Shown: positions 6,890 to 14,510, numbered from the stretch's first letter. The stretch: 25,267 nt of DNA from Colimorpha sp034178965 (GCA_034178965.1 JAXFQM010000144.1:1-25267); one strand, 5' to 3'. Notes: a model not told the origin generated them from the letters alone. Numbers and translations are program-made.

Positions 6890-7609
6890 ATGCAGATAAA
6901 AAAAACGCTTTCTTTAGCAATAATAATGTCGGTGGCGTGTCTTTTTTCGTGTAAAAATATTAAAACTCAAATGAATAAAGAAGCAACTATCAAGGAAACA
7001 TACGTGGAAGCGAAAAATCCTTATTATGTAAAAATAGAAACCCCCTACGGCGACATGAAGGTGAGATTGTATGACGAAACGCCCCTTCATCGCGACAATT
7101 TTGTGAAATTAGTGCGGCAGGGCTTTTACGACAGTCTCCTGTTCCACCGTGTGATTCGCGACTTCATGATTCAGGGCGGAGACCCTCAAAGCAAAAATGC
7201 CGCTGCTGGAACCATGTTAGGCAATGGCACTACGGGCTACACCATCCCGGCTGAATTCAACCCTGCTCTCATGCACAAAAAAGGCGCCCTCGCCGCCGCA
7301 CGCATGGGTGACCCTGTAAATCCGAAGAAGGAATCCTCGGGCTGCCAATTTTACATTGTGCAGGGCAACGTGTGGGACACCACGCAGTTGCAGGCCTTGG
7401 CGCGCCATTATGGCAAGACAATGACCAAGGAGCAAATGGAAGTCTATTCCACCGTGGGCGGCACACCCCATTTGGACGGCGAATACACGGTGTTCGGAGA
7501 AGTGGTTGAAGGGCTTGATGTCATCGACAAAATCGCAGCGGAGCCGTGCGATCGCGCAGATCGACCTGTGAAGGATGTACGCATGAAGATAACGCTCGTA
7601 ACAAAATAA
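6890..7609 (+). CDS. Lipoprotein cyclophilin-type peptidyl-prolyl isomerase
   Basis: From the ATG at 6890 the product has 239 residues and starts with a lipoprotein signal ending in CLFSC, with Cys21 as the likely lipidation site. The frame is open further upstream, but only this start places the signal peptide at the N-terminus and downstream of the -7 box. The cyclophilin core is clear: LLFHRVIRDFMIQGGDPQS with the catalytic arginine, SSGCQFYIVQG, and GEYTVFGEVVEGLDVID. An insert lies between the QFYIV and GGTPHLDG segments. The enzyme speeds cis/trans isomerisation at proline and here should help fold exported proteins from a membrane anchor in the periplasm. Its stop is 4 bases before pheS, so the genes are co-transcribed. 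Confidence 0.92.
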   Translation: MQIKKTLSLAIIMSVACLFSCKNIKTQMNKEATIKETYVEAKNPYYVKIETPYGDMKVRLYDETPLHRDNFVKLVRQGFYDSLLFHRVIRDFMIQGGDPQSKNAAAGTMLGNGTTGYTIPAEFNPALMHKKGALAAARMGDPVNPKKESSGCQFYIVQGNVWDTTQLQALARHYGKTMTKEQMEVYSTVGGTPHLDGEYTVFGEVVEGLDVIDKIAAEPCDRADRPVKDVRMKITLVTK

Positions 7610-7613
7610 GGTT

Positions 7614-8657
7614 ATGACAAAGGAAGAAATAGAATCATATATCGAGAGCATTCACTCTGCCCGCGTGGAAGATTCCAAAAACAAGGTCGAAGAGATAGAA
7701 CGCTTCCGCATCAAGTTTTTGGGAAAGCATGGCGTGGTAGGCGAGATGTTTGAAAAATTCAAGGCATTGCCCGCCGACCAAAAGAAAGAAATAGGCAAGA
7801 GTTTGAACCAACTGAAAGCCGCCGCCATAGCAAAGGTAGAAGAGTTTAAGGCAACCCTCGAGGTGGGCATCACCAGCGAGAAGCAGCAAGACTTGACTAT
7901 GCCCGCCGACTTCTTTCCTTTGGGGAGTCGTCACGTGCTTTCGGCTACGCTGAATGAGATTACGGACATATTCTCACGTATCGGCTTTTCGGTGGCAGAA
8001 AGCGTTGAGATAGAGGACGACTGGCATCTATTCTCCGCGCTTAACTTTGCCCCCGACCACCCTGCGCGCGACATGCAGGACACGTTCTTCGTGGAGAAAA
8101 CAGAAGGACGTCAGGAGGTGGCCTTGCGCACGCACACCTCATCGGTGCAGGTGCGTGTGATGGAAGCCAATCAACCACCTATACGCATCATTGCTCCAGG
8201 ACGCGTGTTCCGAAACGAAGCTATCTCGGCGCGCGCACACTGCATCTTCCACCAAGTGGAGGCACTGTATGTGGACGAGCATGTCGCTTTCGCTGACTTG
8301 AAGCAAACTTTGCTGTACTTTGCGCGCGAGATGTTTGGCAGCGATACGCAAATACGCCTGCGCCCATCCTACTTCCCATTCACCGAGCCATCGGCAGAGA
8401 TGGACATCAGTTGCAACATCTGCGGCGGAAAGGGTTGCAACATTTGCAAAGGCACCGGATGGCTGGAGATTTTGGGCTGCGGCATGGTGGACCCCAACGT
8501 GCTGGAAAGTTGCGGCATCGACAGCAAACGCTACTCCGGCTTTGCGCTTGGCATGGGCGTGGAGCGCATGGCAATGCTGAAATACCAAATACGAGACCTT
8601 CGGCTCTATTTTGAAAACGACCTGCGCTTTCTGCGCCAATTCGAGGCAGTGGTTTAG
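7614..8657 (+). CDS. pheS: Phenylalanine--tRNA ligase, alpha subunit
   Basis: The 347-residue product is a full-length PheRS alpha chain. With the beta chain (not in this window) it charges tRNA-Phe with phenylalanine in the cytoplasm. The N-terminal coiled-coil arm includes RIKFLGKHGVV, which normally contacts tRNA. Class II motif 2 is RVFRNE at 197-202 and motif 3 is GFALGMGVERMAML at 309-322. THTSSVQVRVME and the FPFTEPSAEMD region form the phenylalanine pocket. Four cysteines, Cys267, Cys270, Cys275 and Cys278, form two CxxC pairs in a glycine-rich loop, a plausible metal site. The 4-base gap to the cyclophilin gene and the 34-base gap to folB suggest one operon. Confidence 0.97.
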   Translation: MTKEEIESYIESIHSARVEDSKNKVEEIERFRIKFLGKHGVVGEMFEKFKALPADQKKEIGKSLNQLKAAAIAKVEEFKATLEVGITSEKQQDLTMPADFFPLGSRHVLSATLNEITDIFSRIGFSVAESVEIEDDWHLFSALNFAPDHPARDMQDTFFVEKTEGRQEVALRTHTSSVQVRVMEANQPPIRIIAPGRVFRNEAISARAHCIFHQVEALYVDEHVAFADLKQTLLYFAREMFGSDTQIRLRPSYFPFTEPSAEMDISCNICGGKGCNICKGTGWLEILGCGMVDPNVLESCGIDSKRYSGFALGMGVERMAMLKYQIRDLRLYFENDLRFLRQFEAVV

Positions 8658-8691
8658 GTTAGGCAGGTGTAATGGTCTCACGAAAAAAAAC

Positions 8692-9048
8692 ATGTCTGTC
8701 ATCCGCATCGAAAATATGCGTTTCTACGCATTTCACGGTTGCTTCGACGAGGAGCAGCGCATCGGCACCCGCTTTAGGGTGGATCTCTCCATGCAGGTGG
8801 ACACCGCACAGGCGCAAAGGAGCGACCGATTGGAAGATACGGTGAACTACCTTAGCGTCTATCGCACCGTGAAAGAACAGATGGAAACGCCCTCGCACCT
8901 GCTGGAGCATGTGGCCGATAGAATTGGAGAGGCCGTACTGGAGGGCTTTCCAGCAGTGGAGCGTCTTGCCGTGAAGGTGACCAAACTTAATCCGCCTCTT
9001 GGCGGACAGATGGAAGGCGTAAGCGTCGAACTCGACAAGGGGCGCTGA
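8692..9048 (+). CDS. folB: Dihydroneopterin aldolase
   Basis: The 118-residue product is a complete FolB, which converts 7,8-dihydroneopterin to 6-hydroxymethyl-dihydropterin and glycolaldehyde in folate synthesis. Visible family residues are the HGCFDEEQ loop with Glu21, VNYLSVY with Tyr53, HLLEHVADRI, and VTKLNPPLGG with Lys98. An in-frame ATG lies further upstream at 8611, but it falls inside pheS. The start at 8692 gives the normal length and the standard strand VIRIENMRFYAFHG right after the methionine. It is the last gene of the cyclophilin-pheS-folB unit, and a terminator lies 42 bases after its stop. Confidence 0.95.
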   Translation: MSVIRIENMRFYAFHGCFDEEQRIGTRFRVDLSMQVDTAQAQRSDRLEDTVNYLSVYRTVKEQMETPSHLLEHVADRIGEAVLEGFPAVERLAVKVTKLNPPLGGQMEGVSVELDKGR

Positions 9049-9089
9049 CAAATGGTAGATAGAAAAATATTATTTAAAAGTCATGTTAT

Positions 9090-9114
9090 AAGGGAGTTGG
9101 TATTCAACTCCCTT
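9090..9114 (+). terminator. Intrinsic terminator after folB
   Basis: AAGGGAGTTG (9090-9099) pairs perfectly with CAACTCCCTT (9105-9114) around a 5-base loop, followed by a T-rich stretch, TTCTGTTGCTTTTT. It closes the cyclophilin-pheS-folB unit. Confidence 0.85.
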
Positions 9115-9172
9115 TTCTGTTGCTTTTTGAAAACTTTGACTTATGTAAGTATCGACAAGATACTGATGAACT

Positions 9173-9246
9173 CCCCATCAATTACCCATAATTTATCGAT
9201 AGTTTATGGGTTCTTTATGGGTATTTGATGGGTAGTTAATGGGTAG
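9173..9246. repeat. Iteron-like array: two inverted and four direct ATGGGT elements at 11-bp spacing
   Basis: ATGGGT starts at 9206, 9217, 9228 and 9239, each exactly 11 bp apart, within near-identical 11-bp units such as TTGATGGGTAG. On the other side of an ATCGAT palindrome, inverted CCCAT cores start at 9174 and 9185, also 11 bp apart. The two inner elements form an inverted repeat, ACCCATAA (9184-9191) against TTATGGGT (9204-9211). Spacing of about one helical turn places all sites on one face of the DNA, as in arrays bound cooperatively by a regulator or initiator. No protein is known to me for this motif. Confidence 0.75.
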
Positions 9247-9248
9247 TT

Positions 9249-9284
9249 GATATTATTATAGCCAAAAAATGGCTAATAAATATC
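9249..9284. repeat. Imperfect inverted repeat
   Basis: GATATT (9249-9254) and TAGCC (9259-9263) pair with GGCTA (9271-9275) and AATATC (9279-9284), leaving an AAAAAAT loop and a small unequal internal bulge. It abuts the 11-bp array and may be part of the same control region. Confidence 0.4.
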
Positions 9285-9322
9285 ATGAAAACAGGAGTTT
9301 AGAATATTTTTTGAAAAATATT

Positions 9323-9354
9323 TTTGCACAAAATAATTATTCGTCGTAAATTTG
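9323..9354 (+). promoter_or_regulatory. Bacteroidetes -33/-7 promoter of the 184-aa gene
   Basis: TTTG at 9323-9326 and TAAATTTG at 9347-9354 match both halves of the Bacteroidetes promoter (TTTG, about 19-21 bases, TAnnTTTG) with a 20-base spacer. The ATG at 9380 follows 25 bases later. This is the best-formed promoter in the window. Confidence 0.75.
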
Positions 9355-9379
9355 CAAAAAAATCAATACGTACTAAGCA

Positions 9380-9934
9380 ATGAAAGTATCAACCAAGAAA
9401 ACCCTTGGCCAGGTAAGGCCGGGCAAGCAGCAAAGAACTAAAAACGCTTCTGGAACATATACCGCTCGCTACAAGGACGGCGTGCGCATAAAGGCTTCGC
9501 CCGCTATGCCGCGCGTCATGTATGAAAGCGAGGCCTCACAGGGCAACCGCTCGCTATTCACCCTTGTGCAATGGCACACTCGCAACCATAGCTGGATTTT
9601 CAAAAGGACTTTCATCACTCGTGGATCTGGCAACCCCGCGACAAAATATTATAGCGAGAACAAGCACATACTGCGCGCCATCTTCGGCGCATATCTTGCC
9701 AGCCTAAAAGACGACGAGCCGGTGGACATGGATATGCTTGAGGCGGCAGTGATGGCCTATTCAGTGGAACATCCCAACTCCATCGTCATAGGCAAACGCG
9801 AGGGATACGAGACCCTCTACCTCAATGGAGAATGGCCCGAGCATGTGGTGATGCGCGGGTTGGGACACAATCAACCCATTGTGGTATTCCGCACTACCAG
9901 GCAAGCCAAGGATGCGATAGATGGCCAACTTTGA
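9380..9934 (+). CDS. Hypothetical basic protein, 184 aa
   Basis: I do not recognise the family. The product starts MKVSTKKTLGQVRPGKQQRT, a strongly basic first 40 residues with no signal peptide or membrane helix. The middle (SLFTLVQWHTRNHSWIFKR, GNPATKYYSENKHILRAIFG) mixes aromatic and basic residues, and the C-terminal part is more acidic. Codon use looks like that of the neighbours. A complete -33/-7 promoter and an ordered repeat array lie directly upstream, so the gene is probably expressed and controlled on its own. It converges on radC, with an 18-base gap and no clear terminator. A nucleic-acid-binding role, perhaps on the upstream repeats, is only a guess from charge and position. 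Confidence 0.75.
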   Translation: MKVSTKKTLGQVRPGKQQRTKNASGTYTARYKDGVRIKASPAMPRVMYESEASQGNRSLFTLVQWHTRNHSWIFKRTFITRGSGNPATKYYSENKHILRAIFGAYLASLKDDEPVDMDMLEAAVMAYSVEHPNSIVIGKREGYETLYLNGEWPEHVVMRGLGHNQPIVVFRTTRQAKDAIDGQL

Positions 9935-9952
9935 CGGGCTGCCTTGTATGAA

Positions 9953-10672
9953 TCATGTTATCATCATGTTATCATAAAAACTAAAATAATTTGGCCGATT
10001 GTCGGAGTCTCTGCACACGATGAGGTGATCCAAAACGGCGATGCAGAGCACCTTTCCAGCATCCAATATCCTTTTTGTGAGTTCTTTATCCTGCTTGCTG
10101 GGGGTGAGCGAGCCGCTGGGGTGGTTGTGTGCTAAGGCTATGGCTACTGCGTTCTTTTCCAGTGCTGTGCGGAAAATAATGCGCAAGTCCACAGTAGTTT
10201 CGGTGATGCCGCCGGAGGCGATGCGTTGCTGATGCAGCACTTTGTTTCTGTTGTTCAGATAGATGGCCCAAAATTCCTCATGTGGCAGGTCCAGAAGATG
10301 CGGTGCTATGCAGTCAAAAATGTCGCGGCTCTCGCGGATGATTTGTTCCTGTTGCTCTTTGCCCTCGCTCAACATTCTGTATCCCAGTTCTAAAGCCGCC
10401 ATCACGGTGACGGCCTTCGTCTCACCCAGCCCCTTATGCCCGCGCATCAACTCTGTGGCAGAAAGGCGCGACAGGTTCGACAAGCGGTTGTTCACACTTG
10501 TCAGTAGTTCGTGCGCCAACGCAAGCACGCTTCGCCCATGCGCGCCGGTGCGCAGTAAGATGGCCAGCAACTCTGCGTTGGTTAGTTCTTTTTTGCCTTT
10601 GGCCAACATCTTTTCGCGTGGTTTGTCTTCGTTAGCCCAGTGTTTCAAAGTGATATTCTCTTTTTCGTCCAT
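9953..10672 (-). CDS. radC: RadC family JAB/MPN-domain protein
   Basis: The 239-residue product has the standard two-part RadC layout. The N-terminal helical part includes KHWANEDKPREKMLAKG, TNAELLAILLRTG and the helix-hairpin-helix-like GHKGLGETKA at 79-88. The C-terminal JAB1/MPN metalloprotease-like domain carries HNHPSGSLTPSKQD, with His182, His184 and Asp195 as expected zinc ligands and acidic residues at 132-133. RadC was once linked to DNA repair, but its biochemical role is unsettled. All metal-binding positions are intact and the length is normal. The last codons and the stop lie in a perfect 11-bp tandem duplication at 9953-9974. The gene is divergent from secDF. Confidence 0.95.
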   Translation of the reverse strand: MDEKENITLKHWANEDKPREKMLAKGKKELTNAELLAILLRTGAHGRSVLALAHELLTSVNNRLSNLSRLSATELMRGHKGLGETKAVTVMAALELGYRMLSEGKEQQEQIIRESRDIFDCIAPHLLDLPHEEFWAIYLNNRNKVLHQQRIASGGITETTVDLRIIFRTALEKNAVAIALAHNHPSGSLTPSKQDKELTKRILDAGKVLCIAVLDHLIVCRDSDNRPNYFSFYDNMMIT

Positions 10673-10694
10673 GCTTAAGTGAAAATTTATTTTG

Positions 10695-10702
10695 CAAAAA
10701 TA
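10695..10702 (-). promoter_or_regulatory. Possible -7 box of radC
   Basis: The minus strand reads TATTTTTG, an exact TAnnTTTG match, 23 bases before the radC start. No -33 TTTG is found at normal spacing, and the tract is A/T-rich, so a chance match is possible. Confidence 0.4.
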
Positions 10703-10746
10703 TTATTTTTTTTTCAAATATTCGCTACCATGTCAAATATTTTTTG

Positions 10747-10754
10747 TACTTTTG
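10747..10754 (+). promoter_or_regulatory. -7 box of secDF
   Basis: TACTTTTG matches TAnnTTTG exactly and is followed by C, as is common in Bacteroidetes. It lies 47 bases before the secDF start. TTCG at 10721-10724 is a weak -33 candidate with a slightly long spacer. Confidence 0.6.
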
Positions 10755-10800
10755 CATGTTCAATGAGTATTGAAATTTAAAACTATTTATAATATAAAGT

Positions 10801-13800
10801 ATGCAGAATAAAGGACTTATTAGGTTTCTGACGTATGCGTTCCTTTTGGTATGTTTGTTCCAATTGACGTTTACATTCGCCACGCGGAGCGTAGAAAGGC
10901 ATGCAAAAAACGACACGAGTGCTTATCTGAATCAAGAATCGACAAAGCAACAGGCCAGCAGTGTGGCGCAGGGAGATGCACTACGCGCGCAGATAGTGAT
11001 GGATTCGCTGGGAGTGTCGCACGAAGCGCACTACCTTGATTCCATGGCAAATGAGAAAGTTTGGTTAGGCTTCACTTATCGCCAATGCCAAAACAGGGAA
11101 ATCAATTTGGGCCTCGACTTGAAAGGGGGTATGAATGTGATGATGGAGGTCTCCACGGTGGACGTGGTGCGTGCCCTTGCGGGTCATACCGAGGATAGCA
11201 CGTTCAATAAGGCTATTGCCTTGGCGCAAAAGAACCAAAAGGTTACCACGAATCAAAACTTTGTGGACCTCTTCTACCAAGCCATAAAACAAATAGACCC
11301 CAACGTGCAGTTGGCACCTTATTTTAATACGCAGTTGCGCGACCGCATAAAGATGAGCGACGACAATGACCAGGTGGTCAAGGTGGTGAAAGAAGAAACC
11401 GCCAGCGCATACAACCGCACATACGAAATTCTTCGCCAGCGCATAGACAAATTTGGCGTGGCACAACCCACCATACAAAAGTTGCAAGCCTCCGAGCGTA
11501 TCTTGGTTGAACTCCCGGGCGTGAAGGACCCGCAGCGTGTGCGCAACCTGCTACAAGGCACGGCGCAGTTGGAGTTTTGGTTGGCATATGAATGTGCCGA
11601 CGCACTCCCTTACCTTGAAAGAACCAACAGTTACGTGGCTTCCGTGAACAGCGACGTAACCAACACGGCGGCCGAGACAGCCGATGCTATGAAAGCCGAC
11701 AGCACCGTGGCTGACTCTTCTCGAACGGCCATTCAGAACGCGCTGGCCAACAATGCTGTTGCCACGGCTGGCAGCAACGCTAACGAAACGGCGCACGCCG
11801 AAGCTATGAAGGGAGACCCGCTGTTTGCCCTGCTTAGCCCCAATATCAACCCCGAAACGCGTCAATATGCGCAAGGTCCCGTAGTGGGCTATGCAAAAGC
11901 AAAGGATCGCGGCGCCATTGACAAGATGATACAAATGGGCATCGACAAGAAAATTGTGGATGGCCGTTTGGTAAAGTTTCTGTGGAGCGCCAAGCCCGTT
12001 AGTGAAAATAGCGACGTCTATGCACTTTATGCCATCCGCGTGACCACGCGCGATGGCTCCGCGCTGCTGGACGGTAGCGTAATTACCGATGCCCGTCAAG
12101 ACTTCAGCCAGGTAGGCGGCAACGAAATTAGCATGACCATGAATACAGAGGGCGCGCGCGAATGGAAGCGCATCACGGGCGAAAACGTGGGAAAATGCGT
12201 GGCCATCGTACTGGATAACCTTGTTTATAGCGCACCCGTGGTGAACGGTGAAATTGCAGGCGGACGCAGCAGCATCACCGGACAATTCTCTTTGGAAGAG
12301 GCCAAGGACTTGGCAAACATCCTCAAGAGCGGCAAGTTGCCTGCACCGGCAGTCATAGTGCAAGAAGCCATCGTGGGACCTTCGCTGGGCTTGGAGTCCA
12401 TCCACAAAGGACTTATCTCCTTTATTCTTGCCTTTATTGTGGTGCTTATATATATGGTGGTATTCTACAACCGCGCAGGGTGGGTGAGTGTGGTCGCCTT
12501 GGTGGCAAACGTGTTTCTACTGATGGGCGTGCTCGCTTCGATAGGTAGCGTGCTCACCATGCCGGGCATAGCGGGCATTGTGCTCACCATGGCAATGGCT
12601 GTGGACGGTAACGTCATCATATATGAACGTATCAAAGAGGAACTTCGCAATGGCAAGAGCATGAATAACGCCGTGGAGACGGGTTTCCATAACGCATACA
12701 GCGCCATCATTGACGGTCAAGTGACCACATTCCTATTAGGTCTCGTGCTCATCCTCTTCGGCAGTGGTCCGGTGCAAGGCTTTGCAGTGACGCTGTGCAT
12801 CGGTATCGTGACCTCTCTGTTTACCTCCATCTTCATCACACGTCTCTGCATCGACAATATGCTGAAGCGCAATCGCAAAATTAATTTCAGTTACCCTTTC
12901 AGCGAAAACTTCATGCGCAACAGCCGTCTCGATATCGTAGGCAACCGCAAGACGTTCTACATCATTGCACTCTGCTTCATCGTACTGGGAATTGGGTCCT
13001 TGGGATTCAGAGGCCTTAACTTTGGTATTGATTTTACAGGCGGACGTACTTACGTGGTGCGATTTGACCAACCCGTCTCCGTGAACGAGGTGCGTGCCAG
13101 TTTGGCAAAGCAATTCGAGGAGGCTCCTGAAGTGAAGACCTATGGACCAAGCAATCAAGTGAAAGTGACCACTAAATATAAGGTGCAGGATGACAGTGAC
13201 GCAACAAAAAACGAAATTTTGGGCAAACTGTATGAAGGCACTAAACCATTCTTCAAGGATAACCTCTCGATGAAAGACTTCCAAAGTACGGAGATTAACC
13301 CTCTCGGAATTATACAAAGCGAGCAGGTGGGAGCAACCATTGCCAACGATTTGAAACGTTCTTCCATTCTCGCTGTCATAGGTGGTCTGCTGGTCATCTT
13401 TGCCTACATAGCCATACGTTTTAAGAGTTGGCGCTTTGGCTTGGGCAGCGTGACGGCGTTGGCGCACGACACCATCTTGGTTATCGGTAGTTTCGCGTTG
13501 CTCTATGGCATCCTGCCGTTCAATCTTGAGGTAGACCAAAGTTTCATAGCGGCCGTGCTCACCGTCATAGGCTACTCCATCAATAGTACTGTGGTTATCT
13601 TCGACCGTGTGCGCGAAAATAGAGAACTCTTCCCCAAGCGCGAATGGAAGCAACAACTGAACGATGCCATCAACTCCACTATGGCACGCACCATCAACAC
13701 CAACGGCACCACGTTCTTCACTCTGCTGATGATGTTCATCTTCGGCGGGGAAACCATACGGGGCTTCCTATTTGCCTTGTTGGTGGGTGTAGTTTGCGGC

Positions 13801-13899
13801 ATGTTCTCGTCGGTCTGCATCGCCAGCCCCATTGTGTATGAAATATTCCGCGGCAAAGAGAAAAAGGAGCTGGCAAAATTGGAAGCGGCAAAAAAATAA
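10801..13899 (+). CDS. secDF: Protein translocase SecDF, fused SecD-SecF
   Basis: The 1032-residue product fuses SecD and SecF, as is normal in Bacteroidetes. It is an inner-membrane RND-type protein that uses the proton gradient to pull preproteins through SecYEG. The first helix is at about residues 5-25. Then come INLGLDLKGGMNVMME, YEILRQRIDKFGVAQPTIQ, the SecD helices with AMAVDGNVIIYER (Asp602), the second half beginning at LNFGIDFTGGRTY, and the SecF signature GYSINSTVVIFDRVREN (924-940). An Ala/Asn/Asp/Thr-rich low-complexity stretch interrupts the SecD periplasmic part at about residues 285-335. SecF normally has NDT where this protein has NST (Ser929), while Arg963 of MARTINT is kept. 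It has its own promoter and no SecYEG gene nearby. Confidence 0.97.
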   Translation: MQNKGLIRFLTYAFLLVCLFQLTFTFATRSVERHAKNDTSAYLNQESTKQQASSVAQGDALRAQIVMDSLGVSHEAHYLDSMANEKVWLGFTYRQCQNREINLGLDLKGGMNVMMEVSTVDVVRALAGHTEDSTFNKAIALAQKNQKVTTNQNFVDLFYQAIKQIDPNVQLAPYFNTQLRDRIKMSDDNDQVVKVVKEETASAYNRTYEILRQRIDKFGVAQPTIQKLQASERILVELPGVKDPQRVRNLLQGTAQLEFWLAYECADALPYLERTNSYVASVNSDVTNTAAETADAMKADSTVADSSRTAIQNALANNAVATAGSNANETAHAEAMKGDPLFALLSPNINPETRQYAQGPVVGYAKAKDRGAIDKMIQMGIDKKIVDGRLVKFLWSAKPVSENSDVYALYAIRVTTRDGSALLDGSVITDARQDFSQVGGNEISMTMNTEGAREWKRITGENVGKCVAIVLDNLVYSAPVVNGEIAGGRSSITGQFSLEEAKDLANILKSGKLPAPAVIVQEAIVGPSLGLESIHKGLISFILAFIVVLIYMVVFYNRAGWVSVVALVANVFLLMGVLASIGSVLTMPGIAGIVLTMAMAVDGNVIIYERIKEELRNGKSMNNAVETGFHNAYSAIIDGQVTTFLLGLVLILFGSGPVQGFAVTLCIGIVTSLFTSIFITRLCIDNMLKRNRKINFSYPFSENFMRNSRLDIVGNRKTFYIIALCFIVLGIGSLGFRGLNFGIDFTGGRTYVVRFDQPVSVNEVRASLAKQFEEAPEVKTYGPSNQVKVTTKYKVQDDSDATKNEILGKLYEGTKPFFKDNLSMKDFQSTEINPLGIIQSEQVGATIANDLKRSSILAVIGGLLVIFAYIAIRFKSWRFGLGSVTALAHDTILVIGSFALLYGILPFNLEVDQSFIAAVLTVIGYSINSTVVIFDRVRENRELFPKREWKQQLNDAINSTMARTINTNGTTFFTLLMMFIFGGETIRGFLFALLVGVVCGMFSSVCIASPIVYEIFRGKEKKELAKLEAAKK

Positions 13900-13911
13900 T
13901 CTAATATTCAG

Positions 13912-13942
13912 CCATGGAGCGACCGTGAGGCTGTCTCCGTGG
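13912..13942 (+). terminator. Weak hairpin after secDF
   Basis: CCATGGAG (13912-13919) pairs with CTCCGTGG (13935-13942) over 8 bp including one T·G pair. No real T-run follows, so this is at best a weak or Rho-assisted end of the secDF transcript. Confidence 0.3.
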
Positions 13943-13990
13943 TTGAGTTCTTATTGAATTTAGGCATACAATTTCTGTCAACAAGGCGAC

Positions 13991-14443
13991 ATGGACGATC
14001 TAATTAGCATCCTGGCGTTCATAGGATTTCTTTTGGTGAGCCTTATTCCCGCTTGGAAGAAAGCCAAGCAGGACGCGAAGCGGCAGGAGCAGCCCGAAAG
14101 TCAGCCCGGACAGGCACCGCGTTCGCCTTGGGAAGACATCTTTGGCGACGACGAAGTCGACGACGACGAAAACGAAGTTTTAGAAGAGGTACAAGAAAGT
14201 CCCGTGGAGAACACAGAGTGGGGGCCACAAGGCGCAAATGAAGCCTTTGACAAGTATAGCGGAGAGGTGTATGGAAGGGAGAACGAAGTCTTTAGTTATG
14301 ACAACGAGCCTGCAGGGGAACACAAACCCGTGCCGCATGTGCCGACAACAGAGTGTGAACAAGAGGATGATGTAGCGTTTGACCTGCGCGCAGCGGTCAT
14401 CGGCAGTGCCATCTTGAACAACCCCTACCGCGAAGAGACTTGA
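13991..14443 (+). CDS. Small acidic membrane-anchored protein, unknown function
   Basis: The 150-residue product starts with one membrane helix, LISILAFIGFLLVSLIPAW at about 4-22. A short basic segment, KKAKQDAKRQ, follows and suggests that the rest is cytoplasmic. The remainder is mostly polar and rich in Asp and Glu (GDDEVDDDENEVLEEVQE), so it is probably disordered. It ends in a conserved-looking block, FDLRAAVIGSAILNNPY, of a kind seen at the C-terminus of small Bacteroidetes membrane proteins. I cannot name the family or a function. It lies between secDF (91-base gap) and the large receptor operon (67-base gap) on the same strand. No -7 box is clear before either gene, so read-through from secDF is possible. 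Confidence 0.75.
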   Translation: MDDLISILAFIGFLLVSLIPAWKKAKQDAKRQEQPESQPGQAPRSPWEDIFGDDEVDDDENEVLEEVQESPVENTEWGPQGANEAFDKYSGEVYGRENEVFSYDNEPAGEHKPVPHVPTTECEQEDDVAFDLRAAVIGSAILNNPYREET

Positions 14444-14510
14444 TGCTTGGAACGGTTAACGTACTACATGAAAAAAATAGAAAAGAATAAAATATTTACA
14501 TGAAATCACA

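Larger units (their letters stand above)
9049..9379. other. Structured intergenic region between folB and the 184-aa gene
   Basis: I see no gene in these 331 bases. In order they hold the folB terminator, an array of ATGGGT/ACCCAT elements at 11-bp spacing around ATCGAT, an imperfect inverted repeat at 9249-9284, and a -33/-7 promoter. The stretch is clearly more A/T-rich than the flanking genes. The density of ordered elements is unusual for this window. Confidence 0.7.

Noticed and set aside
9173..9246. CRISPR array
   Set aside because: The repeats are 11 bp with no unique spacers and there are no cas genes. The phased direct and inverted layout fits binding sites instead.
11551..13656. 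Long minus-strand frames (284 and 306 codons) inside secDF
   Set aside because: The products are rich in His, Cys and Arg with no motifs, while the plus strand clearly encodes SecDF throughout.
14444..14510. Promoter for the receptor operon
   Set aside because: The 67-base A/T-rich gap has no TAnnTTTG match, so I could not support a promoter call. Transcription may start further upstream or use another sigma factor.
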